Shown: positions 1 through 6,993 of the stretch, piece by piece | Layout of the letters: each line of letters opens with the position of its first letter | How positions within the stretch are numbered: position 1 is the first letter of the stretch | NCBI RefSeq assembly: GCF_000226315.1 | Contig: NC_016026.1 | Location: 186,001 to 250,000, forward strand | Direction of reading: 5' to 3' | DNA length: 64,000 nucleotides | From: Micavibrio aeruginosavorus ARL-13 | GTDB taxonomy: Bacteria > Pseudomonadota > Alphaproteobacteria > Micavibrionales > Micavibrionaceae | The notes under the pieces: model-generated | What the model was told of the DNA's origin: nothing | Database searches by the model: none | The model's input: the letters and a program-made list of their open reading frames with translations, nothing else | Program-made: the position numbers and the translations under genes

Positions 1-78
1 AATCCGCTCCGGCACAAAGGCGGGGCCCTTTTGACGGGACGAAGAGCGGGAGCGCGAAGAGCGACGGGAACGGGCCAT
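1..78 (-). CDS. N-terminus of an unidentified protein (gene runs off the left edge)
   Basis: The reverse complement opens with ATG at 78-76 and stays open for 26 codons to the window edge. The visible peptide begins MARSRRSSRSRSSSRQKGPA: an Arg/Ser-rich basic start followed by a Gly-Pro-Ala segment. Cytoplasmic tails of some membrane proteins, including FtsK-type translocases, begin in this way, but so little is visible that no family can be assigned. The gene is read away from its rightward neighbour, so the GC-rich repeat at about 244-338 lies in the divergent gap. Confidence 0.5.
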   Translation of the reverse strand, partial: MARSRRSSRSRSSSRQKGPAFVPERI

Positions 79-243
79 GGCGGTGTAAAGTCCAGAGGGT
101 ATGATTATGAAAAGAATGACCCGGGAGGGCCGATGAGAAACGGTAAGGCAGAGCGCCTTGTCCACCATTTTATCCCCAGACTCCAGCCTATACAAGCGGG
201 GATCAGTACGGAAAATGGGGTTTTATGGAGGTGCCTCGCGGCC

Positions 244-338
244 TCCCCCCACCCAACCCTCCCCCCTCATGCGGGGGGAGGGCTATTTCTCGATCATCTC
301 CTCCCCCTTGGAAAGGGGGGGAGGGTCAGGGTGGGGGG
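244..338. repeat. GC-rich extragenic inverted-repeat pair (family A)
   Basis: Two short palindromes of C-run/G-run type (CCCTCCCCCC...GGGGGGAGGG and CTCCCCC...GGGGGGAG) sit about 45 bases apart in opposite orientation. The outer arms (CCCCCCACCC and GGGTGGGGGG) are complementary. The same build recurs near 8.3, 34.2, 43.3, 47.7 and 62.9 kb, so this is a dispersed REP/BIME-like element and not a local feature. The rest of the stretch from 79 to 490 shows no gene that I would support. Confidence 0.75.
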
Positions 339-490
339 ATGGAAAGAGTTGCCGGGGATAAAAAGGGTCCCGTTAACGCTTTATTAAAGTTTTTAGCCAA
401 AATTCAGGGATGGAGAGTCCTGCGCTTTCTCCAAGCGCTGGGGTGTGTGTTTTTTGAAATTGATATTTGAGACGAAGGAAGGGGTTTTCA

Positions 491-859
491 ATGCCTTCAG
501 CCGCCATGCGTGATTCTGCCAAGAAATCCGCACCACCGGGCGCAATTGAATACAGCGTCTACAGCTTTCAAAAATCCGGCGGTGCCTCTGGCGACCGTTG
601 GAAAAAACACGACTCCTTTTCCGACATGACCAAAGCGGTGGAACAGGCGGAAACGCTGTTCGCGACCAACGAATATTGCCGCGTCGAAATCAAACAAAAA
701 TACACCGATCCAAAAAATAACCGCTGCGTCGACATGACGCTGAAAACCTATGAACGCAAGGGCGTGCGTATCTCCGGCACGGTCATGGCGTTGGGCGGGG
801 CTGTCGCGTGTGGCGTTATTGCCTTTATCGCGGCCTATATTGTTGGCACGAAAATGTAA
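491..859 (+). CDS. Small tail-anchored membrane protein of unknown function
   Basis: This encodes 122 residues. ATG at 491 is preferred over an in-frame TTG at 467 because a purine-rich GAAGGAAGGGG stretch precedes it. The first 90 residues look soluble and mixed in charge (GDRWKKHDSFSDMTKAVEQA, then EIKQKY). One hydrophobic helix ends the protein (about residues 94-119, GTVMALGGAVACGVIAFIAA), so it is probably a tail-anchored inner-membrane protein facing the cytoplasm. I do not recognise the family. It lies 57 bases upstream of the paraslipin gene in the same direction and may be co-transcribed. Confidence 0.7.
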   Translation: MPSAAMRDSAKKSAPPGAIEYSVYSFQKSGGASGDRWKKHDSFSDMTKAVEQAETLFATNEYCRVEIKQKYTDPKNNRCVDMTLKTYERKGVRISGTVMALGGAVACGVIAFIAAYIVGTKM

Positions 860-916
860 TCTGTTCGCTCTCGCCTTTTCACGCTTTGCGCTTCTCAACA
901 CAAGGAATTTTTCTCC

Positions 917-1870
917 ATGGATGGCTTTATTTCCTTCGGTTTTATCGTGCTTATCATGTTCCTGTTCGTGGCGTTCAAGGGCGTCGTCACGGTGCCACAG
1001 GGCTATGAATACACACTGGAAATGTTCCGTCGTTATACCCGCACGCTGGGGCCGGGCCTGCATCTGATTATCCCGTTTATCGAAGGGATCGGCGCCCGCA
1101 TCAACATGATGGAACAGGTGCTGGACGTTCCGTCCCAGGAAGCCATTACCAAAGACAACGCCATGGTCAAAGTTGACGGTGTGGTGTTCTTTCAAGTGAT
1201 GAGCGCGGTCAAGGCCGCGTATCAGGTGTCTGAACTGAACCTCTCCATACTGAATCTGACCATGACCAATTTGCGGACCGTGATCGGGTCGATGGATCTG
1301 GATGAATTGCTGTCGCAACGGGAAAAGATCAATCATCAATTGCTGCGCGTGGTGGACGAAGCCACAGCCCCATGGGGCGTGAAGGTGACCCGGATCGAGG
1401 TGCGTGATATTTCACCGCCGCGCGATCTGGTCGATTCCATGGCGCGCCAGATGAAAGCCGAACGCGAACGCCGCGCCGTCATTCTGGAAGCCGAAGGCAT
1501 TCGCCAGAGCGAGATCTTACGCGCCGAAGGTGAAAAACAGGCCGCCATTCTTGAGGCCGAGGGTCGCAAGGAAGCCGCCTTCCGCGATGCCGAGGCCCGC
1601 GAACGTGAGGCCGAAGCCGAAGCGCGCGCAACGCAAATGCTGTCGGATTCGATTGCGAACGGGAATGTGAATGCCATTAATTATTTCGTGGCCCAGCAAT
1701 ATGTGGAAACGCTGAAGCAATTCGCGATTTCTCCGAACCAGAAACTGATCTTTATGCCGCTGGAGGCCTCGGGCGTTATTGGTGCGCTGGGTGGTATCAA
1801 CGACCTGATCCGCGATGCGGGCCTGGCGCGCGACACCGCCGCCGCAACCAAAAGCCCGTGGAAGGAATAA
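917..1870 (+). CDS. qmcA: SPFH/Band 7 paraslipin (QmcA-like)
   Basis: This is a 317-residue stomatin-family membrane scaffold protein. It has one N-terminal membrane helix (about residues 4-24), then a Band 7 domain with the diagnostic VPQGYEYTLEMFRRY stretch, ALGGIN-type C-terminal residues and KVTRIEVRDISPP in the middle. A long Glu/Ala/Arg coiled coil follows (about 175-250, repeats of EAEGIRQSEILRAEGEKQAA type). Length and architecture match paraslipins, which form ring-like oligomers and work with NfeD proteins. An NfeD-like gene follows at 1986, separated only by a REP-like palindrome. AAGGA about ten bases before the ATG is the likely ribosome site. Confidence 0.93.
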   Translation: MDGFISFGFIVLIMFLFVAFKGVVTVPQGYEYTLEMFRRYTRTLGPGLHLIIPFIEGIGARINMMEQVLDVPSQEAITKDNAMVKVDGVVFFQVMSAVKAAYQVSELNLSILNLTMTNLRTVIGSMDLDELLSQREKINHQLLRVVDEATAPWGVKVTRIEVRDISPPRDLVDSMARQMKAERERRAVILEAEGIRQSEILRAEGEKQAAILEAEGRKEAAFRDAEAREREAEAEARATQMLSDSIANGNVNAINYFVAQQYVETLKQFAISPNQKLIFMPLEASGVIGALGGINDLIRDAGLARDTAAATKSPWKE

Positions 1871-1881
1871 GCAACCTCAAC

Positions 1882-1949
1882 CGTCATTCCGGCGCAGGCC
1901 GGAATCCATACGGTCTATCCAATGGATACCGGCCTTCGCCGGTATGACG
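1882..1949. repeat. REP-like inverted repeat (family B)
   Basis: CGTCATTCCGGCGCAGGCCG opens the element and CGGCCTTCGCCGGTATGACG closes it, forming a long imperfect palindrome with a hairpin in each half and ATCCA/TGGAT inner arms. Matching elements lie at 4187-4254 and 32533-32605. This is the common GTCATTCC...GGAATGAC dispersed repeat type of proteobacteria. It sits between the paraslipin and NfeD genes of one probable operon, where it could stabilise or attenuate the transcript. Confidence 0.85.
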
Positions 1950-1985
1950 AAAGGACAAAATTGAAATGAAGCAGGATATTTGATC

Positions 1986-2426
1986 ATGGAATCACTGAAC
2001 TTATTCTGGGGCTGGTTTGCCCTCGCGGCGCTGTTTCTGGTGATGGAAATGGTGTTGCCGGGCTTTGCGTTCCTCTGGATCGGTCTGGCTGCGGCGATTG
2101 TGGGTGTGATTGTCTTTGTTGCCCCGATGCTCAGCCTGCCAATCCAACTCGCCTTATTTGGTGTGCTGGGCGTTGCGGCGTATTTCATCTCCCGCCGTTT
2201 CCTGCCACACAAAACCCGCGAAGAACCGGGCGGCATCGGCGGCAACGTCCATGCCCGCTACATCGGCACCATCGTCACATTGGATGAAGCCATCGAAAAC
2301 GGCCGCGGCCGCGCCCGCGTGGGCGACACAACATGGGCCGTCGTCGGCCCCGACGCCTCTGCGGGTGCGTCGGTAAAAATCATCGGATTAAAAGATGAAA
2401 CGACGTTCCGGGTTGAGCCTGTTTAA
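1986..2426 (+). CDS. NfeD family membrane protein
   Basis: This encodes 146 residues. ATG at 1986 is chosen (AGGA nine bases upstream); a TTG two codons earlier is possible. Two or three hydrophobic helices fill the first 75 residues (WGWFALAALFLVMEMVLPGF, then AAAIVGVIVFVAP and ALFGVLGVAAYFIS). A short OB-fold NfeD domain follows (about 85-146), with YIGTIVTLDEAIENGRGRAR and GDTTWAVVGPD, typical of the family. Short NfeD proteins lack the ClpP-like protease domain and partner slipin/paraslipin scaffolds, which fits the adjacent SPFH gene. Confidence 0.9.
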   Translation: MESLNLFWGWFALAALFLVMEMVLPGFAFLWIGLAAAIVGVIVFVAPMLSLPIQLALFGVLGVAAYFISRRFLPHKTREEPGGIGGNVHARYIGTIVTLDEAIENGRGRARVGDTTWAVVGPDASAGASVKIIGLKDETTFRVEPV

Positions 2427-2442
2427 TATATGGGGTCGCTGC

Positions 2443-3003
2443 ATGGAAAAGAATATCGGGCAGAAAATCTGTAATATTCTGTTCAGTGAAAATTTGTATT
2501 TTGAAAAAACTTCTGGCGATTTGGAGATTTTTTACCCTTGGTGCGGGCCAGGCGATGCCTTCTATATCAATAAAGAGCAAAAAAGATGGATTTTGCTCTT
2601 TATTAGAACTTCGATGGCTTTGTTTTTATCCTCGGCTGTTTTGTTAACGGCTCTATCCGAAGCTAATGCCGTTAGCTTCGATAAACTATTTTACGCGGGA
2701 CATCTTTTTCTCTGGGTGTCGTTTAGTGTTCTGTGCGGCAGTCTTCTTTTATTCGGTAGATTGTTTGGCCCTTTCATTGTCCCTGCGCACGAGCAGGTCA
2801 AACGGACGCCTTCTTGGATTTGGGGGTATCTTTTTATATTTTCAGCCTGGCTTTTGATATTACTTATGGGATACGCCCCCATAAGTAATATGGACTCACA
2901 TCTCCTCTTGATGGGGATGGTCGCCATGGACGGTATTTTCGCCGCGCTATCGGGTTGGCTTCTGTGGCGCAGTAAAACAACCGGGCTCTATTTCTTCACT
3001 TAA
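2443..3003 (+). CDS. Hypothetical multi-pass membrane protein, AT-rich, with internal hairpins
   Basis: This encodes 186 residues from ATG 2443. An in-frame ATG at 2395 would overlap the NfeD gene by 32 bases. The first 50 residues look soluble (CNILFSENLYFEKTSGDLEI). Four hydrophobic helices follow at about residues 48-68, 83-105, 125-147 and 154-175. I do not recognise the family. The gene is clearly more AT-rich than its neighbours, which suggests separate ancestry. It carries three perfect inverted repeats in the coding sequence (2569-2604, 2658-2680, 2859-2889), described separately. Confidence 0.65.
   Translation: MEKNIGQKICNILFSENLYFEKTSGDLEIFYPWCGPGDAFYINKEQKRWILLFIRTSMALFLSSAVLLTALSEANAVSFDKLFYAGHLFLWVSFSVLCGSLLLFGRLFGPFIVPAHEQVKRTPSWIWGYLFIFSAWLLILLMGYAPISNMDSHLLLMGMVAMDGIFAALSGWLLWRSKTTGLYFFT
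2569..2604. repeat. Perfect inverted repeat, 14-base arms, inside a coding region
   Basis: AATAAAGAGCAAAA at 2569-2582 is exactly complementary to TTTTGCTCTTTATT at 2591-2604 around an eight-base loop. It lies in the membrane-protein gene at 2443-3003. No U-tract or other terminator context follows. Confidence 0.85.
2658..2680. repeat. Perfect inverted repeat, 9-base arms, inside a coding region
   Basis: CGAAGCTAA at 2658-2666 pairs with TTAGCTTCG at 2672-2680 across a five-base loop. It is the second of three perfect hairpins in the gene at 2443-3003. Confidence 0.8.
2859..2889. repeat. Perfect inverted repeat, 12-base arms, inside a coding region
   Basis: ATTACTTATGGG at 2859-2870 pairs exactly with CCCATAAGTAAT at 2878-2889 across a seven-base loop. 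It is the third hairpin in the gene at 2443-3003. Confidence 0.85.
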
Positions 3004-3018
3004 GCCCCGACGCCCTTC

Positions 3019-3198
3019 TTACTCCCCATCCGGCAAATGCCCCAGCGGGTCGGCTTCGACCATATTCGCCACCTGTTCAAACACGGTGGCGTTTTCTTCC
3101 ATCTGGTCTTTCAGGACCGGGTTCTGTTCGGCCACGGTGCGGAAGAAGAAAGCGGCGTCGCGCAACAGGCGGGCGGCCAGTTCGGCATGGGTTGCCAT
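3019..3198 (-). CDS. Small 59-residue helical protein
   Basis: The reverse strand reads ATG at 3198-3196 through TAA at 3019, giving 59 residues that begin MATHAELAARLLRDAAFFFR and end in LGHLPDGE. A GAGGA ribosome site lies about seven bases before the ATG. The peptide is almost entirely amphipathic helix and acidic towards its end. Small proteins starting in a very similar way (MATHAEL..RLLRDAA.FFR) are, to my recollection, common and unnamed in Rhodospirillales-like Alphaproteobacteria; no function is known to me. It is convergent with the AT-rich membrane-protein gene, with 15 bases between the stops. Confidence 0.8.
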   Translation of the reverse strand: MATHAELAARLLRDAAFFFRTVAEQNPVLKDQMEENATVFEQVANMVEADPLGHLPDGE

Positions 3199-3464
3199 GG
3201 GGGTGTCCTCGGGTTCGCGGTGGGGCCGCCTGATCGGGGCCTGAAAAAACGATGCCGACAGTGTAGGGGCTTCAAAGCGGGCCGCCTAGATGAAATATTT
3301 TGTCATAATATTAAATTTGCCCCGCGATCTCCCGCATTCCACCCGCATCCACCCCTTGGCTTTTTGTCCGTTTATCTGTATACCGCAAGGGGTGGGGGCC
3401 AAACGGGTCGCCGCATGTTAAACCTTTCTTTCCGTACGCGTTTTTGAGATTAGGGTCCGCACAC

Positions 3465-4097
3465 ATGGACAACATGGAATTCAACAAAATTTTCGCCGCC
3501 GTGCTGGTGGCCGGTATCGTCGCCAGCCTGACGGGATTCATTTCTTATACGGTGATTCATCCGCATAAATTGGATGAAAACGCCTATAAGATCGAAGGCG
3601 TCGTCGAAGATGGCGCGGGTGCCGCTGCTGCACCGACGGGCCCGCAACCGATTCTGGCGATGCTCGCTTCCGCCGATGTTGCGCGTGGTGAACAGGCGGC
3701 CAAGGCTTGCGCGGCGTGCCACAGCTTTAACAAGGGCGGCGCCAACGGCATCGGTCCGAACCTGTACGGCATCGTGAACGCGAACAAAGCCCACCTGGCC
3801 GGCTTCGCGTATTCCGAGGGCGTAAAGACCAAGGGCGGCAAATGGGATTACGACAGCCTGAACCATTTCCTGTGGAAGCCGAAAGCCTATATCGCCGACA
3901 CGAAAATGAACTTTATCGGCCTGAAAAAACCGGAAGACCGCGCTGCTGTCATCGCTTGGCTGCGCACGCTGTCTGATTCTCCGGCGGGCCTGCCCTCTGC
4001 GGCCCAGATTGCTGCGGAAGAAGCCGAACTGGCTCCGCCAGCGCCGGCTGCCGAAGCGGCCCCGGCTGAAGCCAAACCGGCAGAAGCCGCGCACTAA
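3465..4097 (+). CDS. cycM: Membrane-anchored cytochrome c (CycM-like)
   Basis: This encodes 210 residues of a class I c-type cytochrome. ATG 3465 starts MDNMEFNKIFAAVLVAGIVA, an uncleaved N-terminal membrane anchor of the kind found in alphaproteobacterial CycM, which carries electrons from the bc1 complex to the aa3 oxidase. The haem-binding motif CAACH is at residues 82-86 and the likely axial Met is Met148 in ADTKMNF. The last 35 residues are an Ala/Pro/Glu-rich tail, probably disordered. A strong hairpin terminator follows, so it is probably monocistronic. Confidence 0.93.
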   Translation: MDNMEFNKIFAAVLVAGIVASLTGFISYTVIHPHKLDENAYKIEGVVEDGAGAAAAPTGPQPILAMLASADVARGEQAAKACAACHSFNKGGANGIGPNLYGIVNANKAHLAGFAYSEGVKTKGGKWDYDSLNHFLWKPKAYIADTKMNFIGLKKPEDRAAVIAWLRTLSDSPAGLPSAAQIAAEEAELAPPAPAAEAAPAEAKPAEAAH

Positions 4098-4120
4098 GCG
4101 CCTGCGACAGATCAAATAAA

Positions 4121-4157
4121 AAATCCCGCCGTTCGGTTCGAACTGGCGGGATTTTTT
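4121..4157 (+). terminator. Rho-independent terminator after cycM
   Basis: AAATCCCGCC at 4121-4130 pairs perfectly with GGCGGGATTT, followed by a run of seven T. It stands 24 bases after the cycM stop. Confidence 0.9.
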
Positions 4158-4186
4158 TAACCACAGATGGACACGGATATATTTCA

Positions 4187-4254
4187 CGTCATACCGGCGC
4201 AGGCCGGTATCCATGGGATGGATCGTATGGACGCCGGCCTGCGCCGGAGTGACG
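4187..4254. repeat. REP-like inverted repeat (family B)
   Basis: CGTCATACCGGCGCAGGCCG opens and CGGCCTGCGCCGGAGTGACG closes the element. It matches the copy at 1882-1949 in build and lies between two convergent genes (cycM and holC). Confidence 0.85.
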
Positions 4255-4264
4255 GGTGAAAGGG

Positions 4265-4714
4265 TTACGCCTTCTGCTCCCACCCGCCCGTCGGCGTTTG
4301 TTGCCAGTATGTAATGGCGTGGCCCGCGTCTTTGTATGTTTTCCAGCGCTGGCGCGCGGCGGCGATTTGGGCATCGTCGTGACCGTCCAGAAATTCACAC
4401 ACCAGAGCGAAGTGATCGACATCATCCGGGGCCACACCCATGCCGGTGATCAACAAATCGGCCTTGTTGGGATTGTCGTTTCCGGCGGTGATGTAAATCG
4501 GCTGGTCTTCGGCAAATCCGTCTTTCTTCGTGCCATGGGGCAGGAAGGAATCGGGGTTGTATGTCCACAAATGCGCGGCCATTTTTTCGGCGATGTCATC
4601 ATTGGGCAGACGGATAACCACACGCTTGCCGCCGGCAATCGCCTTGGTCAAAACCTGGGGCAAGGCTTGCCCCAGATCCTGTGTTTGCAGATGGTAAAAA
4701 CGAATTTCGCTCAT
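4265..4714 (-). CDS. holC: DNA polymerase III subunit chi
   Basis: This encodes 149 residues, the usual length for HolC. The chi subunit links the clamp-loader complex (through psi) to single-stranded DNA-binding protein. The family pattern is clear: MSEIRFYHLQ start, KAIAGGKRVVIRLPNDDIAEK, LWTYNPDSFLPHGTKKDG, QPIYITAGNDNPNKADLLIT and the C-terminal RWKTYKDAGHAITYWQQ. The start lies 12 bases after the stop of the upstream leucyl aminopeptidase gene, so they form a pepA-holC operon, the same pairing as in Escherichia coli and many other bacteria. Confidence 0.95.
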   Translation of the reverse strand: MSEIRFYHLQTQDLGQALPQVLTKAIAGGKRVVIRLPNDDIAEKMAAHLWTYNPDSFLPHGTKKDGFAEDQPIYITAGNDNPNKADLLITGMGVAPDDVDHFALVCEFLDGHDDAQIAAARQRWKTYKDAGHAITYWQQTPTGGWEQKA

Positions 4715-4726
4715 CCGGCCTGTTTA

Positions 4727-6271
4727 TCACGCTTTCGGTGCGGGCGCAGCTGCCACTTTCGGCTTTTTCTCAAAATGATCCATGATCAATTGGTTCAACA
4801 GACGCACGCCAAACCCGGTGCCGATTTTATCCGGCATGGTCGGGTGACCAAAAACGCCATTGGCCACGCCTGCAATATCCAGGTGCGCCCATTTGGTTTT
4901 GCCCTCGATAAATTCCTGCAGGAACGCGGCCGCCGTGCTGGCGCCCGGTCCGCCATTGCCAATATTGACCAGATCGCTGTAGGTACCGCGAATGGCCGCG
5001 GAAAATTCGGGGCCCAATGGCATCGGCCAACCGCGTTCTTCCACTTTCGCGCCGCTGGTACGGATGCGTTTGGACAATGTTTCATCGTTGGAAAACACAC
5101 CGCACATCGTGCTGCCCAATGCGGCCTTGCACGCACCGGTCAATGTGGCCAGATCGATCACAGTGTGGGGTTTGAACCGGCGTTGAACATAGGTCAGGCA
5201 ATCGGCCAGAACCAGACGCCCTTCGGCATCTGTGTTCTGCACATCAATGGTTTTGCCGTTCATGGCGGTGATAATGTCGTCAACGCAATTGGCGTCGGGT
5301 CCGATATCATTGCGGGCCAACCCCAGAATGGCGACCACATCGACGGGGGCCTTGCGTCCGGCCAGTGCGGCCATGGCTCCAGCCACGGCGGCGGCCCCGC
5401 CCATGTCGAATTTCATGGTCGACATATTGGTTTTTAGCGACAGGCCACCCGTGTCAAAGGTCAACCCCTTGCCCACCAGCGCCAAGGGTTTGGATTTTGC
5501 GTTGCCCGTGCCGTTGTAACGCATCACCAGCATACGCTGGCGGCGATCTTGGTCCAGATGGCTGCTGCCCTGACCAACGGACAGGAACGACCCCATGCCC
5601 AACGCCTTCATGCCGTCTTCCAGAATGGTTTCAACGCTGATGCCCAGCGGGCTGAGCGCGGCGGATACGCGCGCGGCCATGTGACCCGGGGTCATAACGT
5701 TTGGTGGCTCGTTCGCCAGATCGCGCGCCAAAAACGCGCCTGCCGCCACCGGGGCCAGATGCGCGAATTTTTCGCGGGCGGCATCCGGGTGGGGTTGGGC
5801 GATGCGGATGGTGTAATCCGGGGTTTTGGGCGCGTTGGATTTGTATTTATCGAACGTATAGGATTTCAGCACAAACCCATGGGCCAGATCGGCGGTCAGA
5901 TGGGCATCATTCCCGGTGAAATCATTCGCCAGAATAGTGACGGATGTCATGCCCGTTGCGGCGACAGCCGTATAAATTTTCCCGCCAATGGTTTCGGCGC
6001 GCAGGCTGTCCATGCCTTTTGCGGCCCCCATGCCGACCAGAATCATTTTCTTGAACGGGGTCCCCGACGGGGCCGGCACGGTCAGGGTCTGGCCGGTCTT
6101 GCCCTGAAAATGCACATCGGTGCTCAGTGCGTGTTGAATGGCCGCGCCCATATCGCGCGGGGCGATCATGGTGGCGACGCCCGGGGCGCGCTTGTCATAC
6201 ACCGGAACGATGACGATATCGCTGGCGTGTTCGGTTTGCCCGGCTTGGGTGGTGAATGAAAAATGCGTCAT
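4727..6271 (-). CDS. pepA: Leucyl aminopeptidase (M17), copy 1
   Basis: This encodes 514 residues from ATG 6271, with GGGAG seven bases upstream; the open frame continues further without a ribosome site. It is a cytosolic two-metal M17 aminopeptidase releasing N-terminal residues from peptides. The metal and catalytic motifs are intact: GKGLTFDTGGLSLK, MKFDMGGAAAV, NTDAEGRLVLADCLTY and TLTGACKAALG. The N-terminal macrodomain-like regulatory part covers roughly residues 1-170. It is co-transcribed with holC. A second M17 gene lies at 9369-10976, so this locus has two paralogues. Confidence 0.95.
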   Translation of the reverse strand: MTHFSFTTQAGQTEHASDIVIVPVYDKRAPGVATMIAPRDMGAAIQHALSTDVHFQGKTGQTLTVPAPSGTPFKKMILVGMGAAKGMDSLRAETIGGKIYTAVAATGMTSVTILANDFTGNDAHLTADLAHGFVLKSYTFDKYKSNAPKTPDYTIRIAQPHPDAAREKFAHLAPVAAGAFLARDLANEPPNVMTPGHMAARVSAALSPLGISVETILEDGMKALGMGSFLSVGQGSSHLDQDRRQRMLVMRYNGTGNAKSKPLALVGKGLTFDTGGLSLKTNMSTMKFDMGGAAAVAGAMAALAGRKAPVDVVAILGLARNDIGPDANCVDDIITAMNGKTIDVQNTDAEGRLVLADCLTYVQRRFKPHTVIDLATLTGACKAALGSTMCGVFSNDETLSKRIRTSGAKVEERGWPMPLGPEFSAAIRGTYSDLVNIGNGGPGASTAAAFLQEFIEGKTKWAHLDIAGVANGVFGHPTMPDKIGTGFGVRLLNQLIMDHFEKKPKVAAAPAPKA

Positions 6272-6365
6272 GGTGCGCTCCCTTGGTTCTTCGTTTTTTA
6301 TGATTGGACGGGTAGTCTTGCGCCACGCGGGCGCGGGCGTCAAGGATTGGTTGTGGCGCACAGCA

Positions 6366-6398
6366 AAACCCCCTCCATGCGTTGGCAGGAGGGGGTTT
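6366..6398 (-). terminator. Probable terminator after efp
   Basis: AAACCCCCTCC pairs with GGAGGGGGTTT across an 11-base loop. It lies just past the leftward efp stop and upstream of pepA. The T-run on the leftward strand is short, so termination efficiency is uncertain. Confidence 0.55.
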
Positions 6399-6417
6399 AA
6401 GGTGTTCAAATTCAATA

Positions 6418-6975
6418 TTATTTCGCGCGGGACACGTATTCGTCCGTGCGGGTGTCGATTTCGACTTTTTCACCGATTTCGATGAAGGCCGGAACCGAAA
6501 TTTCATGGCCGGTGGCCAGTTTCGCCAGCTTCATCACTTTACCGGATGTATCGCCACGGGCGGCCGGCTCGGTGTAGGTGATTTCGCGCACGACTTTGGT
6601 CGGGATTTCGATGGACAGCGGGCGGCCTTCGTACATGACGATTTCGCACGGCATTTCATCTTCCAGATATTTCAGGGCATCTTCCATGTAATCCGGGGTG
6701 ATTTCGTACTGGTTGTACTCGGCATCCATGAAGACATAGTTGTCGCCGTCGTTATAGGAGTATTTCACTTCCTTGTGGTCCAGAACAACGTCATCGAACT
6801 TGTCGTCGGCGCGATAAACGCCTTCGGTCGAGTTGCCGGTGATCAAGTTTTTCATTTTCAGTTTCATAACGGATGCGTTACGGCCCGATTTGCTGAATTC
6901 AGCCTTGGTGATCAGCATCAGGTTTCCGTCCATCGTCACGACGTTGCCGGAGCGAAGTTCTTGGGCGATTTTCAT
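6418..6975 (-). CDS. efp: Elongation factor P, Arg32 type
   Basis: This encodes 185 residues, standard EF-P length, with the KOW-like N-terminal domain and two OB folds. It relieves ribosome stalling at polyproline by entering between the P and E sites. The loop tip reads [11 protein letters not shown], placing Arg at residue 32 where many EF-Ps carry a Lys modified by other enzymes. Arg32 is the residue glycosylated with rhamnose by EarP, and the earP gene is immediately upstream (18 bases). The C-terminal [18 protein letters not shown] is the normal EF-P ending. Confidence 0.97.
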   Translation of the reverse strand: MKIAQELRSGNVVTMDGNLMLITKAEFSKSGRNASVMKLKMKNLITGNSTEGVYRADDKFDDVVLDHKEVKYSYNDGDNYVFMDAEYNQYEITPDYMEDALKYLEDEMPCEIVMYEGRPLSIEIPTKVVREITYTEPAARGDTSGKVMKLAKLATGHEISVPAFIEIGEKVEIDTRTDEYVSRAK

Positions 6976-6993
6976 TGTATGAATGTCCTTATA

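Noticed and set aside
31-470. Short plus-strand frames near the left edge
   Set aside because: They run through a dispersed GC-rich palindrome and produce Pro/Gly-rich sequence without a ribosome site.
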